Source: Urophycis tenuis
Taxonomy: Eukaryota; Chordata; Actinopteri; Gadiformes; Phycidae
Length of the DNA: 64,000 nucleotides
Reading direction: 5' to 3'
NCBI GenBank assembly: GCA_036785325.1
Contig: JAXIVH010000007.1
Coordinates: 11,419,219 to 11,483,218 of the forward strand
Of the stretch, positions 22,301 through 31,161 are shown piece by piece (the first letter of the stretch is position 1; each line of letters opens with the position of its first letter). The notes under the pieces were generated by a model. That model had not been told where the DNA came from. It searched no databases and worked only from the letters and a program-made list of their open reading frames with translations. The position numbers were made by a program, and so were the translations under genes.

Positions 22301-23947
22301 GGAACTGAAGTCCAGGACAGTCGAGGACTTACTCGGAACAAGGAGTTACAAGTGGAAAAGGTGATGCTGGCACGGGAAGTGGGAATGGAGGATGCCGACG
22401 AGGATACAGATCTAGCCATGCTTACTACATCACAGCAACCTGACGTGAGTCACTTGTCTGCACAACTATCCCTTGAACTCTTGCAGGTGTGTGAGGAGTT
22501 CCGAAACCTTTTTAGTGGAAAACCCGGGAAAACTCCATTAATCAAGCATGTAATTCGGTTAAAGAACCCTACCCCTATCCGTCAACGCCCATACCGGGTG
22601 CCTGAGCGACTGACGGCACCCCTCAACAAGGAGATTCAAACCATGCTGGATCTAGGAGTGATCGAACCCTCAGACAGTGAGTGGTGTAATCCAATTGTTC
22701 TTGTTCCAAAGAAAGACAACACTATACGACTCTGTAATGACCTACGCAAAGTGAATGCAGTTTCTAAATTCGATGCTTATCCTATGCCACGAATTGATGA
22801 ACTCCTTGAGAAACTTGGCAAAGCTGTGTTCATTACCACCCTTGACCTGTGTAAAGGATATTGGCAAGTGCCTTTGGAGAAGGAATCAAGGGAGTACACT
22901 GCCTTCCGTGGCCCAGAGGGTCTCTATCAGTACACAGTCATGCCGTTCGGACTCCATGGAGCCCCTGCCACTTTTCAGCGGCTTATGGATCGAGCTCTGC
23001 AGGGATGTGCCCAGTTTTCTGCTGCATATCTTGATGACATGGTGGTCTTTAGTACTTCCTGGGAAGACCATCTTATTCACCTGCGTCAGATTTTGCTCCG
23101 GATCCATTCCGCTGGCCTCACACTTAACACCCAGAAATGTGAGTGGGCCAAAACAGAGGTTTGCTATCTGGGCTACCATCTTGGCAATGGCCAAATACGT
23201 CCTCAGGTGGACAAGGTGAAGGCAATCCGAGACAGTCCTAAACCACGGACAAAGAAGCAAGTCCGGTCATTCTTGGGGCTTTCAGGGTGGTACAGGAGAT
23301 TTGTGCCACATTTCTCTACCATCACAGCTCCTCTTGTAGAGCTGACTACAAAAGCATCCCCTAATCCTGTGAAATGGTCAGAAAGATGTGAAACTGCCTT
23401 CTCCAATGTCAAAGCCATCTTGTGCTCTTCCCCAGTCTTACAAAGTCCTGACTTTAACAAAAGATTCCTTGTTCAAGTTGATGCCTCTGGTGTGGGCCTT
23501 GGAGCTGTCCTAGCACAAGGAAAGGAGGGTGAGGAATGCCCTATTCTCTATTTGAGCCGTAAACTGCATCCCAGAGAAACGAGGTACTCTGCCATTGAAA
23601 AGGAATGTCTTGCCATTAAGTGGGCGTTGGACAGCCTTCGGTATTATCTTCTTGGACGGACCTTTGATTTGGAGACGGACCACCGAGCATTGAACTGGAT
23701 CAACTCCATGAGGGATAAGAACTCCCGTGTCACCAGATGGTACTTGGCATTACAGCCATACTGCTTCAATATTACTCATAGAGCTGGAAAAACAAACTTG
23801 CTTGCCGATTACCTGTCCCGCCTTCCTGAACTTGCGTACAGGGGGATGAATCAGGGGTGCTCGATACACACACACACACACACGCACACAGAAGGGGAAC
23901 CGCCACCAGGGACACCAGGACCACCACTTGCAGCTCTCAACACCTGA
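19397..23947 (+). CDS. Gypsy element 2 gag-pol, Gmr1-type domain order, open
   Basis: One open frame of 1,516 codons. The first base triplet is TTG; the first ATG is 19424. Order, with residues counted from 19397: capsid about 110-260, with a SCAN-like stretch about 181-260 (ETYRLQFRSTYIPPGESP, LEQMLRMLPSEMKTWVKEHE); CCHC knuckle CYHCQQPGHWASVC at 322-335; protease LLDTGSS near 391; integrase zinc region near 619-660 (HLAH, CQTCPQC); integrase core with D near 690, D in TDQGTNF near 749 and E in LVERFNQ near 785; a GPY-type module (QWQGPYSV); RT with YLDD at 1211-1214; RNase H from VQVDASG near 1360. Most Ty3/Gypsy elements place integrase after RNase H; integrase before RT is the Gmr1 arrangement. 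All catalytic residues I can identify are present. Confidence 0.9.
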   Translation: MSGEPTLVDMFKDFLIGQQRREGVLVREIQQLKNAITVPNKTASPVSQNANPPLNLPSDGSLRVQTPTDTQTHTHTTTPRSQASTPNPPPSPSRDSSTTPLRPGPKMLPFQEGEDIENFLVRFERVARTWGWPSSEWACRLIPLLTGKALDAYSAMEEDDSNVYASLKEALLAKFDISPETYRLQFRSTYIPPGESPKETYNRLKGLYRRWIKPEQRSKDDIAELIILEQMLRMLPSEMKTWVKEHEPEDGLTAAKLAGQYLNARKGLRTPRQQNTRVASQGAAVVSHKGGEHRASGPVSVSGTFGEKRGFRRPGPVNDLICYHCQQPGHWASVCPLKGPKLSSFCYVPHPSLPASVVAPFLAPDPEPELEPDTEPLMIPARVNGRPVQALLDTGSSVTLLNHSFVLLGNLDYQHASAIQCVHGDQRRYPVTDVTVVIEDQAFLLRVGVLENMPHDMILGRDLPILHDLVHQAHQKRVKSTSTPAIQEAYPVLTRSQTAKPGLEPLPDLDPSLCQGGQKGPLKSKRQRRLEKIQGTPLLGNLSNLKPDEEWQVPEDIRELQRADASLAPLLAKIKDANVTFVTPDQSEKYLLEDGVLYTAGQPENRLVVPTCVRPLVLHLAHSIPWAGHLGQDKTLARVKARFFWPLMVKDVIEYCQTCPQCQKTSPRRPERAPLLPLPFIDVPFRRIAMDIVGPLDKSSAGHEYILVLCDYATRFPEAFPLRSIKTPKVITSLVQFFSRVGIPDEIITDQGTNFTSKLMKELHKQLGITGIRTTPYHPQTDGLVERFNQTLKSMLRKFVDDTGRDWDKWLPFVLFAYREVPQASTGFSPFELLYGFPIQGPLDLLKKSWESKPSASQGVLSYVLQMRDRLEQYRAEAKLNLGKAQLKQKTWYDQKARHRVLQPGQKVMLLLPTSSNKLLAQWQGPYSVARQVGPVTYEISHPDKGKASQVYHINLLKEWKERKGSVEGTEVQDSRGLTRNKELQVEKVMLAREVGMEDADEDTDLAMLTTSQQPDVSHLSAQLSLELLQVCEEFRNLFSGKPGKTPLIKHVIRLKNPTPIRQRPYRVPERLTAPLNKEIQTMLDLGVIEPSDSEWCNPIVLVPKKDNTIRLCNDLRKVNAVSKFDAYPMPRIDELLEKLGKAVFITTLDLCKGYWQVPLEKESREYTAFRGPEGLYQYTVMPFGLHGAPATFQRLMDRALQGCAQFSAAYLDDMVVFSTSWEDHLIHLRQILLRIHSAGLTLNTQKCEWAKTEVCYLGYHLGNGQIRPQVDKVKAIRDSPKPRTKKQVRSFLGLSGWYRRFVPHFSTITAPLVELTTKASPNPVKWSERCETAFSNVKAILCSSPVLQSPDFNKRFLVQVDASGVGLGAVLAQGKEGEECPILYLSRKLHPRETRYSAIEKECLAIKWALDSLRYYLLGRTFDLETDHRALNWINSMRDKNSRVTRWYLALQPYCFNITHRAGKTNLLADYLSRLPELAYRGMNQGCSIHTHTHTHTEGEPPPGTPGPPLAALNT

Positions 23948-24747
23948 AAGGGACACGATAAAACAATGAGTGAAACTCAATTATCAAAGAAAGAAAAGAA
24001 AGAAAACAATATCCAATAATATTCTAAACTCTGGATTGGCAGCAACTAAATTACAACGAATGAAGACAATACAAGCTGCCAGTACCACAAAGGGTTCAGG
24101 TAAACAAAATGAACATAGTCTAAAGCACATCAATAACTAACATAACCAAACTAAACATAACCTAAAACAACAACTCAAAAAACAATAGCCGATACAAACA
24201 AAAAAACAAACAAACAAACAAACAGTAACCCAGTCAACCCAGTCAGTTAAACGGTAAATTAATTAAGTAAACCACTGTATAACTGAACCCATATAACAAA
24301 CAAATATCTGAAAATGTGGCCCCAGAGGTCCGTTGAAATATGTGTAAAGAGGAGGAATGAAAGTCCAAATGAGACCCCGTTAGCCCAAAGCTGCACTAAT
24401 TCATGCCACCGACTTACAAGGCTGTTCAAGGCCGGACATGCAGCCGGACTAGTGATCAGCTGTTGGACAGCCCCAAAGAGCAGCGCCGATAGCCGCAAAA
24501 GCAGAACAGAACAGCAGGGCCTCTCAGAGCTGCCCGAACACAAACAAACAATTTGTAATTTATACTCATGTTTTGTAGATGCATTCAACTGGCCATCATT
24601 ATTGATAACATAATGGAATATAGCCAGGCCAGCCTTACAGTCGCAACACTTTGCGTTGCGTCGCGTCGAGGTCGGTCTGATCGCAAAATTCATAGTTTAC
24701 CCACCTCTGATTTGACCAATACAGCCCTGGGTCTCACTAATGGCTGT
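23948..24747. other. No gene recognised; 3' LTR expected but not found
   Basis: A (CA)n run just before the gag-pol stop is followed by A-rich DNA with (AAAC)n near 24205-24225. I searched for the LTR start (TGTCAAGGGG) and the TATA and AATAAA context of the 5' LTR and found no second copy. Element 2 therefore appears 3'-truncated. Confidence 0.5.
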
Positions 24748-25440
24748 GAAGGGTAATTATAAGCCATCCACCTAGGACTCGGTAGACGCATGATAGTACT
24801 CTATCTGGATCTAGTTGACGAATGATAGTAATCTACTTTGGATCCAGTAGGGGATGGAGGGAACCTAGGTCTTGATAGACGAATGATAGTACTCTAGTTA
24901 AGATCCGGTAGGGGCAAAATGGGAGACTGATAATCATGTTCACTCAGGTTTATCCGATCTCCTTGAGGACTGTGAGGGATAATTACAAGTAATCCAGCTC
25001 GGGCTCGGTAGAGGTATGAGAGTACTCTGCTTAAGACCTTATAGGGGATGAAGTGGCAAGTCGTGATAGAACGAGTGAACCTGCAAGTTGTGAATCACGT
25101 TCAGTGGCGGCGCCAGACATTTTTTTCAGCAGGTGCTATGGGGTTGCACAGCGCTTTACCGAGGGTGCTGTGAAATGAGGGTGATGTCATATAAATATAA
25201 ATAAATGATTTTCTTGGGGGTGCTATGGGGGTGCTATGGCTAATCCAAGGGGGGCTGTAGCACCCCCAAGCCCCCCCCCCCCGGCGCCGCCCCTGATCAT
25301 GTTCACTAGTGTCTATCTGATCTCATAGATGGCCGCTACGGTTAATTAAGAGTAATCACCCTAGAACTCGGTAGACGAATGATAGTAGTCTATCTGAGAT
25401 CCGGTAGGGGATGAAGGGACATAGTATTCATCTATGTGGT
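24748..25440. repeat. Degenerate repeat block
   Basis: A motif close to GTAGACGAATGATAGTACTC, followed by GATCCGGTAGGGGATG, occurs five times with changes, at about 24780, 24820, 24877, 25010 and 25370. Spacing is irregular. A MITE has inserted between the last two copies. No frame is open across it. Confidence 0.6.
25102..25295. mobile_element. hAT-type MITE, 194 bp
   Basis: Terminal inverted repeats CAGTGGCGGCGCC and, inverted, CAGGGGCGGCGCC (12 of 13 match). The 8-bp target duplication is ATCACGTT (25094-25101) and ATCATGTT (25296-25303), one mismatch. CAG ends with 8-bp duplications are the hAT signature. No coding capacity. Confidence 0.85.
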
Positions 25441-26065
25441 GAGAATCAATGGCTCAGGAAGACATTTCAATTCTATACAATCATCCGGGATTAGCCCGCC
25501 CTGCGAGGGAAACTGGTCATTGTTAATGTTTTAACTGCACACAGTGGTTTTGTGTCAATATATGGAATGAGATCAAGGTATGTTTAATTGTTTTATTGTA
25601 ATTCTAGTCATCCCCAGAATCCTCACGCCAGACCTTCTGCCAACTCCGCCGTTGGTTGGGAAATTGACGATTTCTACAACCTTATACTCATATAAACCAC
25701 TGGATGACGTAATGAAGGCGGAAACCTCATGTGCAAGCTAAGTCAACAGAATTTGCCAGTTCCCTTTTAATAAGTCTAATTTAGTGACAAGTCATGCTGA
25801 CCCCACTTGGCCCGCACAGTCCTCCATTCTAAGGAAGGCGAATGAATCAGATTTCATGACACTATTCAATTTTCCACAATCGGTAAAGTACCGATGCGTT
25901 CCATTGACTGCTGAGCACTAAACACACTTCCTCGTCTTCGTCATATGAAAATTGCGACATGTATTGGGCCTTTCTTCTCTGCTCGGCACTTTGAAAGCTT
26001 GTTTCTCAGTCCTCTGTGCTCCAACATGTGGAGGTATCATAACCATACATTACTGAGACAGAGTT
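25441..26065. other. No gene recognised
   Basis: Unique-looking AT-rich DNA with no long frame, just upstream of the duplicated V cassette. No V exon or recombination signal seen. Confidence 0.3.
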
Positions 26066-26103
26066 ACTGAGGATCATCTAGTTGGACTATATCATGGAAG
26101 GAA

Positions 26104-26366
26104 CCACCAACAGCTCCCTAAACCACGACAGAATGTATTAATATATTTGCACTGTTAAACAACACACTTCTTACCTCACTTCTTTTTTTATTACTTGTAC
26201 TTTTCTGTGTTTCTGTGTTGTCTGCACAATGTCTGTTTGTCCGTTGTTAGTCTGATTGTCAACTTGTTCATTTTGCACGGCAGGTCTGAGAGGACTGCAA
26301 TTTAATCTGTGCTATATGCCTGCCATGTAGCACACTTGACAATAAAGATACTTGAATCTTGAATAA
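26104..26366 (+). mobile_element. 3' end remnant of an APE-type LINE
   Basis: Non-coding, ending ACAATAAAGATACTTGAATCTTGAA, an AATAAA followed by repeats of CTTGAATC. This resembles the 3' tails of the complete LINEs in this window. It is shared with copy B at about 60846-61109, so it pre-dates the duplication. Confidence 0.6.
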
Positions 26367-26571
26367 ATGACTGACAAAAGTGACACATAATACGCGTAGA
26401 GGACATTTCCTCTTACTGTAGAATATGATAAATCTGTTTTTTTCTCTTCAAGAATGTTTGAAAAACTGTTTAGAAAGTTGTTTGAAGTTTAGAAACTTGA
26501 ACTAGAAAAGAACACCATTCCTGCACATCTGGTCCATTTAGTGATGTAATGTTGAGATATGTCCTCCTCCT

Positions 26572-26587
26572 CTAGGGGGCAGTATTA
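26572..26587 (+). promoter_or_regulatory. Conserved upstream motif of V1A
   Basis: CTAGGGGGCAGTATTA lies 137 bases before the leader ATG. The same motif stands at 61316 before V1B, and a version with 14 of 16 matches at 32944 before V3. It is the best-conserved upstream block and a candidate V promoter element. Confidence 0.4.
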
Positions 26588-26708
26588 ACCCAGAGGTGGA
26601 GGACTACTGCAGTGACATGTTTGACCTTTGTTGCATCAACAACTTTCACAGTGAAGAGAACACAAGCAGCAGATATCTTTCCCTAGTTGTTTCAACCCTG
26701 CTGTAGAG

Positions 26709-27116
26709 ATGGAACGCTGGCTGTGGATTATTATTGCTGCACTTTTACCTGGTAAAACATATACATAATGTTTAGTTGAACAATTTGATTGAATGTAAGT
26801 GTTCCTATTTTCATTCTCAACCTGATTCAAGTTCACTTTTTCTCCACTATGGCTTGAACGAATTCTTAACATCTGCAGGTGACAGTTATCAGCAAACCAG
26901 GCTCTACAAGGAGACCACGTGATTCTCTCCTGTAACTACTCCTCTGCAGACAACTTCTTCTGGTATCGCCGGTACCCCAGCTCACCTCCACAGTTCCTCA
27001 TCAAAGAATACATGGAGGTATCTGGATTTAAAATTTGCAGAAAGAAGAGTGTTTGCTCTGGAGATCTCCTCTGCTGCAGTGACAGACTCTGCTTTGTACT
27101 ACTGTGCGGTGAGGCC
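26709..27116 (+). pseudogene. TCR alpha/delta V segment V1A, pseudogene
   Basis: Leader exon 26709-26751 (MERWLWIIIAALLP) with a GT donor; V exon from 26879 after CTGCAG. Compared with the intact copy V1B, it lacks 25 bases in framework 1 near 26898 and 8 bases in framework 3 near 27030. Together these are 33 bases, but the frame between them is wrong. Read from the leader it hits a stop soon after the first deletion; the framework 2 stretch (FFWYRRYPSSPPQF) and YYCAVR are legible only in separate frames. The recombination signal is intact. TCR V domains bind peptide-MHC or other ligands on T cells; this one cannot encode a full domain. Confidence 0.9.
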
Positions 27117-27154
27117 CACAGTGACAGGAAACACAGACTCCCTGTACAAAAACC
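27117..27154 (+). promoter_or_regulatory. Recombination signal of V1A
   Basis: Consensus heptamer CACAGTG (27117-27123), 22-base spacer, nonamer ACAAAAACC (27146-27154). Same as V1B. This is the V-side long-spacer signal cut by RAG. Confidence 0.9.
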
Positions 27155-27230
27155 TCACAGCTCTTCAGTCACGCTATGCAAGAGTAGGGCCATGGATTTG
27201 ATCTTCATGCCTCATTTAAGATAGTTAGTT

Positions 27231-30200
27231 CAAGGATTCAAGGATTCTGTCCTTAAGGGGGTTCAGCTGTTCAACAGTCTGACGGCCATGGGGAAGAAGG
27301 AGTTCTTGAACCTGGTGGTTCTGCATCTCACACTCCTGAACCTCCGGCCTGAGGGCAGGAGTGTGAAGAGTCCGTGCTGGGGGTGAGTGGGGTCTTTGGT
27401 GATGGAGGCAGCTCTCCTGTGGACTCTGCGTTGGTAGATGCTCTGCAGAGAGGGCTGTGGTGTCCTGGTGATCTTAGACGCAGTCTTTACCACTCTCTGC
27501 AGGCGTTTGCGGTCCCACACAGTTGAGCTGCCGTACCACACGGTGATGCAGGTGGTCAAGACAGACTCAATGATGCAGCTGTAGAAGTTGCTGAGGATCT
27601 TGGGCGCCATCCCAAATTTCCTCAGCCTCCTCAGGAAGTACAGCCGCTGCTGAGCCTTCTTCACCACCTGTGTGGTATTGAATGTCCATGTGAGGTCGTC
27701 ACTGATGTGGACCCCTAAGTATTTGAAGTTGCTCACCCTCTCAACCTCAAGACCTCGGATGAACAGTGGCTGATGAGGCCTCTTCTCCTTCCTCATGTCC
27801 ACAATCATTTCTTTGGTCTTGTCAGTGTTGAGGGTGAGGTTGTTGTTTCCACACCACGTCACCAGACTGTCCACCTCCCTCCTGTAGTCCGCCTCGTCTC
27901 TGCCAGTGATACGTCCAATCACGGCGGTGTCGTCGGCGAACTTAATGATGGTGTTGTCAGGGTAGGAAGCGACGCAGTCGTGGGTGAACAGGGTGTAGAG
28001 GATGGGGCTGAGGGCACAGCCCTGCGGGGTCCCAATGTTGGTGGTGATAGTGGCTGAAGTCCTTTTCCCAATCCTGACAGACTGTGGTCTGCCAGTCAGG
28101 AAGTCCAGGAGCCAGTCGCAGAGGGAGGGGTGGAGTCCTAGAGCAGACAGTTTATGGGTGAGTTTGTGGGGGACGACGGTGTTGAAGGCGGAGCTGTAGT
28201 CAATAAAGAGCATCCTGATGTAGGAGTCTTTATTTTCCAGGTGGGAAAGGGAGACATGGAGGGCGGCAGCGATGGCGTCGGAGGTGGACCGGTTGTGCTT
28301 CTAGGCGTACTGCAGGGGGTCGATGGTGTCTGAGATGCTGTTGTGAATGTGGGCCAGTATCACTCTCTCAAAGCACTTCATGATGATTGGAGTGAGTGCT
28401 ACTGGCCGGAAGTCATTCAGGCAGGATGGGGGGTTCTTCTTGGGGACGGGGACGACAGTCGTGATCTTGTAGCATCTTGGGACGATGCATTGACTGAGGG
28501 AGAGGTTGAAGATGGAGGTGAGAACATCAGCCAGCTCGTTAGCACAAGCTCTGAGGGCGCGTCCTGGTATGTTGTCCGGCCCAGCTGCTTTCCGGGGGCG
28601 GACGCTCCTCAGGGCTTTGTGTACCTGGGCTGATGTGACGACTGACGGGGGGGAGGGGGGAGGAGTGGCCGGGGTGTGTGTGTATTCCACAGAGGTAGTG
28701 GGGGTGGGGGTCTCGAAGCGGGTGTAGAAGGCGTTGAGGTCGTCTGGCAGGCTGTCTGAAGGGCTGATGGTGGAGGTTTTTGAGCTGGTCCTGAAGTCTG
28801 TGATGTGGTCCAGACATTGCCACATTCTCCTGGGGTCAGCATTAGAGTAGAAGTCCTCCGTCTTCTCTCTGTGCTGTCTTTTGGCCGCTCTTATGGCCTT
28901 CTTCAGTCTGTACTGCACAGCTCTGTACTCTACTTTGTTGTCAGACCTAAATGCAACAGAGCGAGTACGTAACAAATGCAGCACGTCTCTGTTTACCCAG
29001 GGCTTCTAGTTGGGGAACCTCCTCACTTGTGTGGTGGGTATAATGTTCTCAACACAAGTGCTAATATACCCAGTCCCATACTCAGCGTAGTCCTCTACGC
29101 TGATGGAGGAGTCCCCTCGCGTGGCTGCAGCTCTAAAAACATCCCAGTCCGTCGTGGCGAAACAGTCCTGTAGAGTGCTCTCAGCCTGTGGTGTCCATAG
29201 TTTAACCTGTCTGGTGACAGGGTTCGACTGCTTGAGTCTTTGTCTGTAGGCCGGGTACAGAAACAGAGAGATGTGGTCTGAGTCTCCGAAGGGGGGGTGG
29301 GGGGCGGCTCGGAGTGCACCACGTACGTTGCTGTAAACGTGGTCCAAGGTGTTTTTTTCCCCGGGTGGGTATGTCCACGTGTTGGAAGTATTTAGGGAGT
29401 ACAGACCGTAAGTTGCACTGGTTGAAGTCACCAGCAACGATAAAAACAGCATCAGGATGAGCGGTCTCCAGCGCGCTGATGACGTCATAGAGTTTACTGA
29501 GCGCCGCGGTGTAGTTAGCGCGCAGATGGATGTAAACAGCAGCCAAAAACACACACGCAAATTCCCTTGGGAGATAAAAGGGACGGCATCGCAACACCAA
29601 AAACTCCAGGTCTGGTGAGCAGTGCTTGTGCACAGTCCGTACATCCCTGCACCACGCGTTGTTGACATAAACACACACGCCTCCCCCCGTTGTCTTACCG
29701 GAGGCAGCGGTCCGGTCCCCCGGTGCAATGAGTGGGTCTCCAGCTGAACAGCGGAGTCCGGGACGTTTTCTAAGAGCCAGGTTTCGGAGAAGGTAAGAGC
29801 GCAGCTCTCTCTAGTCTCTCTTTGAGATGTTATCCTAGCTCGTAGCTCGTCCAGTTTGTTCTCCAGAGACCGCACGTTAGCGAGCAAAAGGCTGGGGAGC
29901 GGTGGTCTGCTCGGACGAGCCTTTAGCCTAGCATGACGCCGCCTCCTCAGCGCTATCCGTGGGTCAGCGCACTCACTCGAGTCCGGTGTTTCGGGACCTA
30001 CCAGGGGCGGGCCGCGGTAACTGTGGGGCCGAACAATGAGTTGTAGTTCCGCCGGGATATGTCCAGTAAATGCAGTATTGTCTAAAGCAATGTCCAAGAG
30101 TGCTTGCCTGCTATATGTCCGCAGTGCACAGCACTTGAGAGCCAGGGAAAACACACAAGAAAAAAAGAGTAAAAAGCGAAAAACAGCGTATCCAGATGCG

Positions 30201-30247
30201 GAGCGAGCAAACACGTCTGCCTCGGGGGGCGCCATGATCTCAATCTC
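27231..30247 (-). mobile_element. Near full-length APE-type LINE (Rex1/CR1-like) with 5-bp target duplication
   Basis: Read on the minus strand from ATG 30235. There is an N-terminal region, then an AP endonuclease in two frames (LANVRSLENKLDELR, AVYIHLRANY, VAGDFNQCNL, GDSDHISLFL), then RT frames from 28984 (KAAGPDNIPGRALRACANEL, DFRPVALTPIIMKCFERV), and from 28213 MLFIDYSSAFNTVVP, GTPQGCALSP, FADD (near 27925) and LLPSGRRFRSVRCRT. In-frame stops near 28300 and 29005 and frameshifts in the endonuclease make it dead. The 3' end at the left has short CTTGAATC-type repeats. TAGTT at 27226-27230 and 30248-30252 flanks it; copy B has one TAGTT at 62003-62007 and no LINE. Confidence 0.9.
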
Positions 30248-30466
30248 TAGTTGATAACTAGAATATGAATTCCTTTTGATTGCTCATATTGAGTCAGATT
30301 GGGGTAGCATACAAGGATGTCAGCTGCCTTCCATAACTTCTGTAATGAACATTGAGCTTGAGGTGCTCCAGCATGAATGATGAAGAGGAGGGGCGAGTGA
30401 TGTCACTGTCCTTCCTCATCAGAGTATAAATGATCTTCCTCTCTCTCTTCCCCTCCCACTGTAAAC

Positions 30467-30877
30467 ATGGAACACTGGCTGACTAACATCCTGGTTCTCA
30501 CTCTCTTGCTGGGTAACCCTTTAAAGACTCTTGTTGATTCTCCTCTCATCATTGATCTCAGTTGGTTCATTCATTGATCTGCATCTTCTGTTTTTCCCCA
30601 GAGTGTAGAGGAGAAGATAGAGTGATCCAGACCAGAGAAGATGTCATTACTGCTGAAGGAGACACAGTTAGTGTTGGCTGTACTTTTTAGACCATGAACA
30701 CTGTTCCATATTTGTCCTGGTACAAACAAGAGCTCAATGAGTTCCCCAGGTTCATGCTACAACACTACATCTGGAGGAGGACAGATTTGATGCCCAAATC
30801 CAAAACACATCAGTTCCTCTGAGGATCCAGGACCTGCAGCTCTCAGACTCTGCTCTGTACTTCTGTGCTCTGAGGCC
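30467..30877 (+). pseudogene. TCR alpha/delta V segment V2A, pseudogene
   Basis: Leader exon 30467-30512 (MEHWLTNILVLTLLL), donor GTAACC; V exon from 30602 (ECRGEDRVIQTREDVITAEG, VSVGCTF). A TAG stop falls right after CTF in CDR1 (about 30690). After YLSWYKQELNEFPRFMLQHY a frameshift follows near 30780; in the shifted frame the domain ends DLQLSDSALYFCALR. Both lesions are present in V2B. A TATA-like TATAAA lies about 40 bases upstream of the leader. Confidence 0.9.
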
Positions 30878-30915
30878 CACAGTGACAGGAAACACATACT
30901 CTAAACACACATCCC
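30878..30915 (+). promoter_or_regulatory. Recombination signal of V2A, weak nonamer
   Basis: Perfect heptamer CACAGTG at 30878-30884. At a 22-base spacing the nonamer is ACACATCCC, poor compared with ACAAAAACC. The signal may be decayed along with the gene. Confidence 0.6.
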
Positions 30916-31161
30916 TCTACCCCTGAGGCCAGAGCACAGACATTACTAACACAACACATCAACTCATCACATTTATTAACTAATTAATTATAATTTTTTC
31001 CAAATCTGAAAATATTAACCCTTTTTTTCAAATAAAAATATGCTGTACTATATCTGTACTTTATTCTCTTGCCATATTATTTTTAATTTAAAATAGTTTG
31101 GTTTACTTGTGTCGACTTTATCACCATGTTGACCAATCTGTTTTTCAATTGTACATCTTAA

